Positions 57,086-64,000 of a stretch of 64,000 nt of DNA are shown piece by piece (position 1 is the first letter of the stretch; the number at the start of each line of letters is the position of its first letter). Below the pieces are notes generated by a model. The model saw only the letters and a program-made list of their open reading frames with translations. It searched no databases and was not told the origin of the DNA. The DNA lies in assembly GCF_004770105.1 (NCBI RefSeq), contig NZ_RQEY01000026.1, forward strand, positions 62,001 through 126,000. The letters are read 5' to 3'. The position numbers were made by a program, and so were the translations under genes. The stretch comes from Leptospira andrefontaineae. GTDB taxonomy: Bacteria; Spirochaetota; Leptospiria; Leptospirales; Leptospiraceae.

Positions 57086-57784
57086 CTATTTTACCAAAGC
57101 CTTCTCGCTCGGAAACAAAAGGTATTTAGGTCTTGTTTTAGCAAGAATATCATCGATTACGAAAACTTCCCTCGTACCTCTTTTTCTTTCGAAAGGTGCT
57201 TCATATAAAAATCCTAAGAATACAAGTTCGGAATTTTGATGAGTTACTAGATCATCTTGTCTCACTTTACGAGTGATATCTAAAGATAAAATTTTCCAGC
57301 CTGAAAAATTGAAATGTGTGAGTAGTATCTTTTTCTGATCCAAGCTAGAATCCCTAACTAAAATAAAAAGAGAACCTCCACCATCATTTGCATATACATG
57401 GAACTTGAACTCTTTTACAAATTCTTTGGAAGACCAAGGCTTCTTGAATAAGATTTGGAAGGATTGGTTTTTTTCCGCAGTTAACTCTACATATAAAGAT
57501 TTTTCGGATTCTCTTTCCGGAGTTCTAAATACGGTTGAGATCCTTACTTCAGGAGTAAAATCAGGGCCCAGTTTTGCTTTTACGTTTTCTTCTCCGAAGA
57601 TCTCCGTTTCAAAATCTTGGACCACGTATTCTTTATAAATTCCGGAAAGATCTTTGGATAAGATTGGGCCAGTTAGGATAAAAATCCAAATGAGTATCAT
57701 TATGGAAAAAATCTGTCCCATGTTTTTTATTTCGGCCAGATTCTCAAAAAAAACTACCATCTCCTTTATTTTCCTAAGATCCAT
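57086..57784 (-). CDS. FlaA-like flagellar filament outer-layer protein
   Basis: The 232-residue protein has a signal segment (IFSIMILIWIFILTGPILS). A beta-rich domain follows the FlaA pattern: YVVQDFETEIFGE, KPWSSKEFVKEFKFHVYANDGGGSLFILVRD, FSGWKILSLDITRKV and a terminal EVFVIDDILAKTRP. FlaA proteins coat the spirochaete periplasmic flagellum and affect cell shape. The protein is smaller than usual FlaA1, and no second flaA gene is next to it, so it could be a paralogue with another role. Starts at 57784, 57760 or 57721 are possible; the last gives the most normal signal peptide. Confidence 0.6.
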   Translation of the reverse strand: MDLRKIKEMVVFFENLAEIKNMGQIFSIMILIWIFILTGPILSKDLSGIYKEYVVQDFETEIFGEENVKAKLGPDFTPEVRISTVFRTPERESEKSLYVELTAEKNQSFQILFKKPWSSKEFVKEFKFHVYANDGGGSLFILVRDSSLDQKKILLTHFNFSGWKILSLDITRKVRQDDLVTHQNSELVFLGFLYEAPFERKRGTREVFVIDDILAKTRPKYLLFPSEKALVK

Positions 57785-57831
57785 TTCTCTAAAAACTTGA
57801 TGGTGTATCCCTCTTTCCGAGAATTAGTACT

Positions 57832-58272
57832 ATGGATCCTTCGGAAGATTCTTATTTCCCAACTCAATTAGATTTCGGAGACGCATTCCGTTCTGCTTTT
57901 CATGAGTTTTTCGGAGATGAAAAAGATTTACAATACGAATTGTATGATCTAAAATCCGAAGGGTCGGGGCCAAAAGCAAAATGGGCTACCTTCTCCATTC
58001 GAAATCCATTAGGTGGTCGATCTATTGTTTTTAGATTCGATCCTGATTCCGGGACCTTCTACGCTATGTTAAAAGTACAGGTGATCCCCGGGGAAGAAGA
58101 TTGGAGTCTGGATTCTTTCTTTCAGAAAAATGGTTTTTCTGAGATTGGTTCTGTAGAAGTGCAAAACATGGCAGGAGAATGGCTCTTTCATTCTTTAGCC
58201 AGACACTATTTGGGGATTATTTTCAGTCATTGCCCCCGAATTCTAGAGCCTGATTATAAGTTGGATCTCTAA
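57832..58272 (+). CDS. Conserved-looking protein of unknown function
   Basis: The 146-residue cytosolic, acidic protein has a mixed alpha/beta pattern: FGDAFRSAFHEFFGDE, YELYDLKSEG, ATFSIRNPLGGRSIVFRFDPDSGTFYAMLKVQVI, and a C-terminal MAGEWLFHSLARHYLGIIF helix. No signal, membrane segment or known motif was seen. It is divergent from the FlaA-like gene over 47 bases. The following spacer to 58380 shows nothing obvious. Confidence 0.65.
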   Translation: MDPSEDSYFPTQLDFGDAFRSAFHEFFGDEKDLQYELYDLKSEGSGPKAKWATFSIRNPLGGRSIVFRFDPDSGTFYAMLKVQVIPGEEDWSLDSFFQKNGFSEIGSVEVQNMAGEWLFHSLARHYLGIIFSHCPRILEPDYKLDL

Positions 58273-58379
58273 ACTAATCCGGAACATAACCAATAATATT
58301 CGGGCAAATAGGCGATTTGTGACCCAAAAAAGATGGGAAAGATTTCGAGTAAATTTGTTATTAAGTAAAAGGCCCGGGC

Positions 58380-59612
58380 ATGAAACGTATCGTTCTATTA
58401 CTCAGTATCTTTCAGATCTTATATTGTAACCAAGCTAAGGAAGTGAATATAGACGCTTCCCAATCCTTAGTAGGTCTCGGCTTGGATCTGACATTCTCCA
58501 ACCAACTCCAACCGACGGATACTGGGGCTGAGTTTGTAGCCGTGGGTCTTGTTTGCTCTTTATGGACAAGTAAAGATGGAACTACTTGGACTGCGACCTC
58601 TTCCGCCTTTCCGGATTGCTCCGGCGGAGAATTATACTCGGTCGCATATGGGAACGGTTTATTTGTAGCTGTAGGTACACTTAGTGCTGCTTTTACAACC
58701 AGAACGAATAATTGCGGACTTTGGACTAGCGCAGATGCAGCTACCTGGACTAGGATCCCTTGTCCGAATTCTGCTACATATCCTACCCCAGGAAATCTAC
58801 CATTGCGCACCATTACTTATGGCTCAGTTGGGGGGGTGAATAAATTCATCGCAACAGGTTCCAAATTTGTCTACGGTGACGGAGGAAAGGCTTATCTTAT
58901 CCAAAGTTTGGATGGAGTTACATGGACAGTAATGGAAGATGTCGCAGGACCAGATTATGGGTCTGTTGATGCTTCTTGTTTGATTGCATTTCATAATAAT
59001 ATAATGTATTGTTCCCTGGAAGTGGGGTCCTATACCGCTTTTATAAGATATAATCCTGCAGCCTCCATTAATGCTCGGGAATCATTTCCACCAGCGGGTA
59101 GTTCCCTGGAATCGATGCTGTGGAATCCTCCGACAGCATCTCCTTACGAAATGACTACATTTCAATTTTTCAGATCACGCTCAAATGACTTCTATGTGGT
59201 TGGGACTAGATCAGGTGATTCTGTATCTGTGAGTTCCAAAATGAACTCTAACGGAACATGGCCTGCTTCTGTAGCTACAGGTTTCGGAACAAATAATAGA
59301 CCAAACGGTTTTGCAAGCGATGAGTCCGGAAATATCTACACTTTCGGATATAACTGCAAGTGGGCCTATTCTTCTAACCAAGGAACTTCTTGGACTTCAA
59401 TAAATGCTCTGGATACTTGTGGAGGCTCGAGCGGATACAATGACTGGATGTCCGCGGTGTATAGCTCAAAACTAAATCGGATCGTAGTAGTTGGGGATTC
59501 AGGTTCTATTGGTACTACAGGGGTTTCTCCGACTCTAAGTAGCGATTGGACATACTTGCAAGTTCCCGGTATCACTCTTGGAATTAATTCAGTAACTAGC
59601 AGAAATAAGTAA
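58380..59612 (+). CDS. Beta-propeller lipoprotein with BNR-like repeats
   Basis: The 410-residue protein has a lipoprotein signal (LLLSIFQILYC, Cys about 16). The body repeats a strand pattern ending in LWTSKDGTTWTATS, LWTSADAATWTRI, LIQSLDGVTWTVM and AYSSNQGTSWTSI, i.e. S-x-D-G-x-T-W Asp-box turns of a propeller. Between them come LYSVAYGNGLFVAVGT-like strands. No catalytic site is visible, so a binding or surface role is more likely than sialidase activity. Seven or more cysteines lie in the loops. Confidence 0.75.
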   Translation: MKRIVLLLSIFQILYCNQAKEVNIDASQSLVGLGLDLTFSNQLQPTDTGAEFVAVGLVCSLWTSKDGTTWTATSSAFPDCSGGELYSVAYGNGLFVAVGTLSAAFTTRTNNCGLWTSADAATWTRIPCPNSATYPTPGNLPLRTITYGSVGGVNKFIATGSKFVYGDGGKAYLIQSLDGVTWTVMEDVAGPDYGSVDASCLIAFHNNIMYCSLEVGSYTAFIRYNPAASINARESFPPAGSSLESMLWNPPTASPYEMTTFQFFRSRSNDFYVVGTRSGDSVSVSSKMNSNGTWPASVATGFGTNNRPNGFASDESGNIYTFGYNCKWAYSSNQGTSWTSINALDTCGGSSGYNDWMSAVYSSKLNRIVVVGDSGSIGTTGVSPTLSSDWTYLQVPGITLGINSVTSRNK

Positions 59613-59652
59613 GATTTGCAAAACCTAGATCTAAAATAAATCTGGGAAGAAG

Positions 59653-59751
59653 ATGGACCCAATTCTAATTATAGTAATCGTATCCGGATTTTTCGTAGGG
59701 ATCGTGTACGGACTCTGGATCAAAAAAAGACATAAAGACATAAAGAATTAA
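59653..59751 (+). CDS. 32-residue single-helix membrane protein
   Basis: ATG 59653 opens a 32-codon frame with GGGAAG a few bases before it. The peptide starts MDPILIIVIVSGFFVGIVYG, one membrane helix, and ends in a basic tail (LWIKKRHKDIKN). The layout (short acidic N terminus, helix, positive tail) fits an N-out membrane mini-protein such as CcoS-type assembly factors, but identity is not shown. It lies 41 bases after the propeller lipoprotein gene and may be co-transcribed. Confidence 0.45.
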   Translation: MDPILIIVIVSGFFVGIVYGLWIKKRHKDIKN

Positions 59752-59850
59752 AATAATCTGATATAGTTCCGCATCCCTCACTTAAGGGATTATAAAATTT
59801 TTTTGAAAATGTAAGTCCTAGATCATTCGTTTGTTCTCTAATATATAGAG

Positions 59851-59973
59851 ATGAAGAACAAAAGATTCGAATTGAAACTTTGGAAATTCTATCGGATGAT
59901 CAGACCGCTGATGGCGATCTTGATTTCATTAGCGTTCTTGTTAGTGAGTATTTATCTTCCGATCAAGGTTTGA
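59851..59973 (+). CDS. 40-residue single-helix membrane protein
   Basis: ATG 59851 opens a 40-codon frame ending at TGA 59971-59973. The peptide has a basic amphipathic start (MKNKRFELKLWKFYRMIRP) and one helix (LMAILISLAFLLVSIYLPI), i.e. an N-in membrane peptide. TAGAG precedes the start, so the ribosome site is weak. The window has no known partner. It ends 24 bases before the end of the convergent TetR gene. Confidence 0.45.
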   Translation: MKNKRFELKLWKFYRMIRPLMAILISLAFLLVSIYLPIKV

Positions 59974-59997
59974 AAATTTTCATCTAAGAAGATTCAT

Positions 59998-60630
59998 TTA
60001 AATTTCGCAGTTATCCTGAGGAAGGAATAACATAGATTTAAGAAATACTTTCAGGACTTCTCTGCCTACAGTCTGCAAAGCCCTTTTATTAGAAATATCC
60101 GACTGTATCTGCAAACCGTCAAAAAGCGCGAGTAGAGTCCTTGCAGAAAGTTCGGGAGAAAGATCCGCTTTGATCTTACCATTTTCCTGAGATTCTTTAA
60201 TGGTCTTAGCGAAAAGTTTTTCCAAAGAATCATAAAAACTTAATATTTCTTTTTCCATTGCGCCACAGGCTGTTGCTTCCGCAAACAAACGAGGGCTACA
60301 ATTTCCCTCAACTGCCAGACGATTCGCGAGTCTTTCTAAATATTCCACTAAGCGGAGGTGAGGAGGAAGTGCTTTTACTTCAGGTTCTTCGAATCCGAAT
60401 CTTTCCCATGACAAAAAGTTTTGGATAAGAGTATCTCTGATCTCTTCTTTACTTTCGAAATGAAAATAGATCCCACCTTTTGTAAGGCCGGCAGCATCCG
60501 CAATATCCTGGACGGAGGTCCTTTCGAAACCCTTACTAAAGAAACATTGCATAGCAGCCTGAAGGATGGATTCCTTTCGGACCTCCTCCGGCATTTTTTT
60601 CCAGCCAGGTTTTGCTTTGCTGAGTTTCAT
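59998..60630 (-). CDS. TetR-family transcriptional regulator
   Basis: The 210-residue repressor-type protein has an N-terminal helix-turn-helix, ILQAAMQCFFSKGFERTSVQDIADAAGLTKGGIYFHFESKEEIRDTLI (about 24-71), the classic TetR pattern. A helical C-terminal domain (FAEATACGAMEKEILSFYDSLEKLFAKTIKE) resembles TetR_C_16-like members. It is divergent from the old-yellow-enzyme gene. Two identical-type operators lie between them (60697 and 60741), so it most likely represses that enzyme and itself. Confidence 0.9.
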   Translation of the reverse strand: MKLSKAKPGWKKMPEEVRKESILQAAMQCFFSKGFERTSVQDIADAAGLTKGGIYFHFESKEEIRDTLIQNFLSWERFGFEEPEVKALPPHLRLVEYLERLANRLAVEGNCSPRLFAEATACGAMEKEILSFYDSLEKLFAKTIKESQENGKIKADLSPELSARTLLALFDGLQIQSDISNKRALQTVGREVLKVFLKSMLFLPQDNCEI

Positions 60631-60696
60631 TCCTTGCCCTCTGTTTCTATCTATTTCCTTCGCCCGTCAAACGAATTCTCCAAATTTCCTAAAAAT

Positions 60697-60715
60697 AAAT
60701 ACCAACCGGTAGGAA
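60697..60715. promoter_or_regulatory. TetR operator 1
   Basis: AAATACCAACCGGTAGGAA contains the inverted repeat TACC-N4-GGTA. It starts exactly 44 bases before operator 2, four turns of DNA, so both lie on one face. It is 67 bases from the TetR start. Confidence 0.7.
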
Positions 60716-60721
60716 TTTTTA

Positions 60722-60749
60722 TTGACTCACCCAGTCAAATAAATACCGA
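60722..60749 (+). promoter_or_regulatory. Probable promoter of the old-yellow-enzyme gene
   Basis: TTGACT (60722-60727) is followed after 16 bases by TACCGA (60744-60749), which lies inside operator 2. Bound repressor would cover the -10 region. A GACT/AGTC inverted repeat lies between. Confidence 0.5.
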
Positions 60750-60759
60750 ATGGTAGGAA
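60741..60759. promoter_or_regulatory. TetR operator 2
   Basis: AAATACCGAATGGTAGGAA repeats operator 1 in the same orientation, with 15 of 19 bases identical. It contains TACC-N4-GGTA and covers the probable -10 box and the leader just before the start codon. Confidence 0.7.
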
Positions 60760-60764
60760 ATTAA

Positions 60765-62036
60765 TTGAGTGAGAATTTTATGATCCAGGCATTATCAAAG
60801 GAAGGAATTTCATCCGAACTAAAACTTCCAAACGGCCAAATACTCAAAAACAGAATTGTTAAAGCATCTATGGAAGAAGGTCTTTCGGATAAGGAATTCC
60901 TTCCTAGCCAAAGATTATTCAAACTTTATGAAAGATGGTCCAAATCAGGTGCGGGCCTTCTTCTTACTGGAAACGTAATGGTGGACCTGAATGGACTTAC
61001 CGGTCCGGGCAATGTGATCTTAAGAAAGGATATGGATCTTTCTTCTCTCAAAAAATGGGCAGAGATTGGGCAATCAGGCGGTTCCAAAATTTGGATGCAG
61101 ATCAATCATCCTGGAAGACAAACATTCAGTTTTGTGAATGAAACGCCTGTTGCTCCTTCCCCGATAAAAGTGCATATACCTGGAAGAATGTTCGCGAAAG
61201 TTTTTGGAGAACCAAGAGCATTAAGCGGAGAAGAGATCAAAGTCCTCATCCAAAAGTTCATAGATGCTGCAGTTATAGCTGAAAAAGCGGGATTCAATGG
61301 GGTAGAAGTCCATTCTGCCCATGGTTATTTATTAAACCAATTCCTTTCCCCAATGACCAATATTAGAAAAGATGAATGGGGTGGCTCTTTAGAAAATCGA
61401 GCCAGATTTCTTTTAGAAGTTTTGAAAGGGATCAAAGCAGCTGTTCGATCCGATTTCGGAATTGGAGTTAAATTGAATTCTGCGGACTTCCAAGGTGGAG
61501 GTTTCCAAGAAGAAGATTCTATCCAAGTGATAAAAATGCTCGAGCCGATCGGATTGGATCTTTTGGAAATTTCAGGAGGGAATTACGAATCTCCTGCAAT
61601 GCAAGGAACAGGTACAAACAAAAGAGAAGCTTACTTTTTAGATTTTGCTAAGAAGGCAAAAGAGATAACCAAGATCCCTCTATTAGTTACCGGAGGATTC
61701 AGGACTAAGTCCGTAATGGAAGAAGCTATACTTTCTAAAGAGGCAGACTTAGTAGGGATAGCTGCACCGTTTGCATTTCATCCTACATTCGTAAACGGAT
61801 TACTTTCCGGGAAAATAGAAAAGGTCTCCGTAGAAATACCTAAACTTTCAAACCCAGCATTAAATTCACTTTCTAAGATGTCCGCTATCCGTCTTCAGTT
61901 CAGAAGAATGGGAGAAGGAAAAGAACCTAGGCTACCGGGCTCTTTGATTTGGAATATGATCGCCGATCAAGTTAGAGGAAGACGTAACGTTAAAAATTAT
62001 AAGAGTCTGCTTCGCAGACTCTTGAAGCCTGCGTAG
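60765..62036 (+). CDS. Old yellow enzyme family NADH:flavin oxidoreductase
   Basis: The 423-residue FMN enzyme reduces activated C=C bonds. It shows NRIVKASMEEGLSD, LLTGNVMVD, QINHPGRQTF (FMN/substrate region), GFNGVEVHSAHGYLLNQFLSPMTNIRKDEWGGSLENRARFLLE (the TIM-barrel HSAHGYLLxQFLSP signature) and PLLVTGGFRTKS. It lacks the C-terminal FeS/FAD domain of 2,4-dienoyl-CoA reductase. The start is TTG 60765 (AGGAAA six bases upstream) or ATG 60780. Two TetR operators in its promoter point to induction by a reactive compound. A perfect 10-bp hairpin is coded in its last codons. Confidence 0.92.
   Translation: MSENFMIQALSKEGISSELKLPNGQILKNRIVKASMEEGLSDKEFLPSQRLFKLYERWSKSGAGLLLTGNVMVDLNGLTGPGNVILRKDMDLSSLKKWAEIGQSGGSKIWMQINHPGRQTFSFVNETPVAPSPIKVHIPGRMFAKVFGEPRALSGEEIKVLIQKFIDAAVIAEKAGFNGVEVHSAHGYLLNQFLSPMTNIRKDEWGGSLENRARFLLEVLKGIKAAVRSDFGIGVKLNSADFQGGGFQEEDSIQVIKMLEPIGLDLLEISGGNYESPAMQGTGTNKREAYFLDFAKKAKEITKIPLLVTGGFRTKSVMEEAILSKEADLVGIAAPFAFHPTFVNGLLSGKIEKVSVEIPKLSNPALNSLSKMSAIRLQFRRMGEGKEPRLPGSLIWNMIADQVRGRRNVKNYKSLLRRLLKPA
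62001..62023 (+). other. Perfect hairpin inside the 3' end of the coding region
   Basis: AAGAGTCTGC (62001-62010) pairs with GCAGACTCTT (62014-62023) around TTC. A third copy of GCAGACT follows at 62035-62041 across the stop codon. No T-run follows, so it is not an intrinsic terminator; the true one is 100 bases on. Confidence 0.6.
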
Positions 62037-62124
62037 CAGACTATAGAAAATTTTTGGAACGAATTTCTTTAAAGCGGATCGTATACTGAAACGACTTGAT
62101 CCATTGAATAGCAAACCTTAAACC

Positions 62125-62155
62125 GTCCGTCGGGGTATCCGACGGACTTTTTTTT
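62125..62155 (+). terminator. Intrinsic terminator of the old-yellow-enzyme gene
   Basis: GTCCGTCGG (62125-62133) pairs perfectly with CCGACGGAC (62139-62147) around GGTAT, followed by eight T. It also lies three bases after the stop of the convergent MFS gene and may help stop that transcript. Confidence 0.9.
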
Positions 62156-62157
62156 AT

Positions 62158-63411
62158 TTATTTTCTGGAGAGAGAATTCTCTTGTACTTTTGCTCCTAAC
62201 ATCAAAGGAGATTCTTTTAATAAGAAAGAAAGAGCTAAGTTCAATACAGCCAAGCCTATGAATATTTTTAAGAATAGGTCTATTCCTAAAAAGTTCAGAC
62301 CTAAAATAAAGAAGATCCCGGAAATCTGACCGATCCAAAGTAAAAGTCCTTGCGAAGAAGATTCAGGCGCAGGGGAGGTGATCTCCGCACAATATTGGAA
62401 TCCGATTGGTGCGCCAATTCCGAGCAAGAAGAATCCGATCAAGAATGCTCCAGTTAGAACTAATGTATAATCATTCGCTAAAGAGAATAATAACAGTCCA
62501 GGCAAAAATCCAGCCATTGAGATCACTAAGAAAGGTTGTCTTTTTCCAACCTTATCTGAGATCAATGGGACAAAGACACCTGCGATAATTCCCGACATTA
62601 ACATCATTCCAGCAATTTCTCCGGACTGGGTCATGTTGAGTTGTTTTGTTTCGCAGATCTGATCTATACAAGTGCTGACAGCATTAAATACTCCTAATCC
62701 AATCAGGAATAAAAGTAAGGACTTTCTCATGTCCTTTTGGTTTAAGATATGTTTCAAACCTTCGAATACTTTAAATTTAGAATCTTGTAATTTCGAATTG
62801 TCCGGAGCAGTCGGTGGCTTCTCTCTGAAGAATGCCAAGAATATTACAGCGCCTACCATAGCTACTAATCCGTAATTCAAAAGAATTCCCGGGATTTCTT
62901 GAGGATTCGGATTCGCTTCTCCTAACATTCTAGGAGTGATTGCCATTACTAAAATAATACCTACAAATTGAGCCAATGTTCCGATTGCAACAGCGGTAGC
63001 CCTTTCGGTAATTGGGAACCATTGTACGCTTACTTTTGTGACTGCGTTTAATATGAAAGGTTGTGCGATTGCTAAACCGATTTGTGATGCGATCACTATG
63101 CTGAAATTATCTGCATAAACTCCTTTGCTTAAGGAGAAAATTCCTGTGAGAGCGGCACCAACTCCGACTCCGATCTTAATTCCGTAAGTATCTATTATGT
63201 AAGAAGCAGGGATTGCCATTAATACGAATACTCCCATGAAGATGAGAGAGAGAAGATCTATTTGAAGGCTTGATACATCGTAAAATACTTTAGCCTCTCT
63301 GGCTATAGGCGCAAAAGTCAGCCATTGGATTTGGATAATCGCCGTAATTAGAGCGTATAGACCAAGAATCACCCATCTGTAGCCGTATACCTTTACTTGG
63401 TTTTCTCGCAT
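62158..63411 (-). CDS. MFS transporter
   Basis: The 417-residue protein has about 12 hydrophobic helices in two halves. The first half shows WLTFAPIAREAKVFYDVSSLQIDLLSLIFMGVFVLMAIPASYIIDTYGIK (helix 2 and the D-x-x-G loop). A central cytosolic loop (about 205-235, basic and acidic) separates it from the second half (FIGFFLLGIGAPIGFQYCAEITSPAPESSSQGLLLWIGQISGI). The arrangement resembles FLVCR-type or other metabolite exporters, but the substrate is unknown. The gene is transcribed alone, away from a 438-base spacer. Confidence 0.88.
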   Translation of the reverse strand: MRENQVKVYGYRWVILGLYALITAIIQIQWLTFAPIAREAKVFYDVSSLQIDLLSLIFMGVFVLMAIPASYIIDTYGIKIGVGVGAALTGIFSLSKGVYADNFSIVIASQIGLAIAQPFILNAVTKVSVQWFPITERATAVAIGTLAQFVGIILVMAITPRMLGEANPNPQEIPGILLNYGLVAMVGAVIFLAFFREKPPTAPDNSKLQDSKFKVFEGLKHILNQKDMRKSLLLFLIGLGVFNAVSTCIDQICETKQLNMTQSGEIAGMMLMSGIIAGVFVPLISDKVGKRQPFLVISMAGFLPGLLLFSLANDYTLVLTGAFLIGFFLLGIGAPIGFQYCAEITSPAPESSSQGLLLWIGQISGIFFILGLNFLGIDLFLKIFIGLAVLNLALSFLLKESPLMLGAKVQENSLSRK

Positions 63412-63849
63412 AGAAAGCCCCGTTTTTTATTTTAATAGTGAAAGATAATAATTCGCATCACTTAGGTCCGAGGAAGTCATCACTTATATGCTCGGAAGTA
63501 ACAATGACAGTATAAGAGGTATATGTTCTAGTTCCAAGCAAATTATAATTTTGGAATAGGAAGTACCTTTGATTTTAGATTCTAATTATAACGATCTCAA
63601 TATTATGCGAATAAATGATTTTGTGAAATGTAAGACGCATATAAGTACAGGGTAATTCGGTCCTATAATCCCGTTCTTTTTTACATAGGTACAAGTTTGC
63701 TTTGTATTATAGTACTTTAAGAAATAAGAAAGTTGTAAGTTCCGATTTTTGATCAAGGACCGACTTCTTAAATTCGGACGTTCGACTTAAACAAAGCGGA
63801 CGACCATTTTCTTTTTTGCCTTATGATATAAGGCAGTGGAGAAAATTTT
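63412..63849. other. AT-rich promoter region without a gene
   Basis: No coding frame is supported. The region divides the MFS transporter and the lipoprotein gene, so it should hold both promoters; none could be fixed with confidence. Its only clear structure is the hairpin at 63817-63835. Confidence 0.6.
63817..63835 (+). promoter_or_regulatory. Inverted repeat just before the last lipoprotein's ribosome site
   Basis: TGCCTTAT (63817-63824) pairs perfectly with ATAAGGCA (63828-63835) around GAT. The GGAG ribosome site and ATG 63850 follow within 15 bases, so the hairpin could control translation or be a repressor site. Confidence 0.5.
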
Positions 63850-64000
63850 ATGTTAAAAAAATGGGCCATGGTCTTTGCATTGGTTTCTGCCATTGTAAAA
63901 TGTGAAACAGGAAATTTAGAAGATAGGACAACGTTACCGAAGTATCCGAATACTTCTTTAGAAAAAGTGATCCAATTGGATCGTCCTCCGGGCAATATAA
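63850..64000 (+). CDS. N-terminal part of a predicted lipoprotein, cut by the window edge
   Basis: ATG 63850, with GGAG about eight bases before it, opens a frame that continues past the last base. The first 18 residues form a lipoprotein signal (MVFALVSAIVKC, Cys18). The visible mature part is ETGNLEDRTTLPKYP and beyond, polar and without a recognised motif. Being plus-strand, it is not part of the MFS gene's transcript. Confidence 0.65.
   Translation, partial: MLKKWAMVFALVSAIVKCETGNLEDRTTLPKYPNTSLEKVIQLDRPPGNI

Overview
The window is a stretch of spirochaete chromosome, almost certainly from the genus Leptospira. The signs are leptospiral gene content (a FlaA-like flagellar sheath protein, a protein of the type I recall as the LBF_2804 family, split transketolase, apolipoprotein N-acyltransferase), about thirteen predicted lipoproteins with loose spirochaetal lipoboxes (FYC, YNC, FNC, VDC), frequent TTG and GTG starts, and moderate AT-richness. 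The species cannot be fixed from the sequence alone. No insertion sequence, prophage, CRISPR array or plasmid gene was seen, and gene order looks like ordinary chromosomal backbone.

Layout. 0-10 kb: end of an unidentified gene, a SurA-like periplasmic chaperone behind aspartokinase lysC, two transporters (sodium:solute and bile-acid:sodium type), a hotdog-fold protein, a pectinacetylesterase/Notum-like lipoprotein and a histidine kinase/LytTR regulator pair. 10-15 kb: a gene-poor, structured intergenic block, then yebC, ruvC, a WG-repeat lipoprotein, and a minus-strand birA-coaX-crcB operon. 15-26 kb: an RND pump with its TolC-like partner, an acyl-CoA dehydrogenase, a lipoprotein MsrB, a PEP-mutase-family enzyme, an alpha/beta hydrolase with a histone-like tail, and a CASTOR/POLLUX-type channel. 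26-36 kb: two lipoproteins, then an acyl-CoA locus (TetR regulator with a clear operator, double-hotdog protein, two tandem thiolases, a hotdog thioesterase), a neutral-ceramidase-like lipoprotein and a glutathione peroxidase. 36-45 kb: dienelactone hydrolase, ChaN-like protein, a zinc-ribbon class A penicillin-binding protein, an amidohydrolase lipoprotein with a DUF4405 protein, and tRNA-Thr/tRNA-Tyr. 45-64 kb: transketolase N-terminal half, SirB1-like protein, polyprenyl synthase, lipoproteins, MBL hydrolase, YprB-type nuclease, lnt with a lipase-chaperone-like gene, a PdxB-like dehydrogenase, FlaA-like protein, two tiny membrane proteins, a TetR/old-yellow-enzyme pair with two phased operators, an MFS transporter and the start of another lipoprotein.

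Functionally the window is rich in envelope work (Lnt, PBP1, SurA, TolC/RND, many lipoproteins) and in fatty acyl metabolism, which suits an organism that grows on long-chain fatty acids. The least explained part is around yebC. Two related intergenic elements lie on either side of that gene. The upstream copy contains an exact 37-bp direct repeat and a strong rho-independent terminator that has no protein gene in front of it, so an unannotated RNA is likely there.
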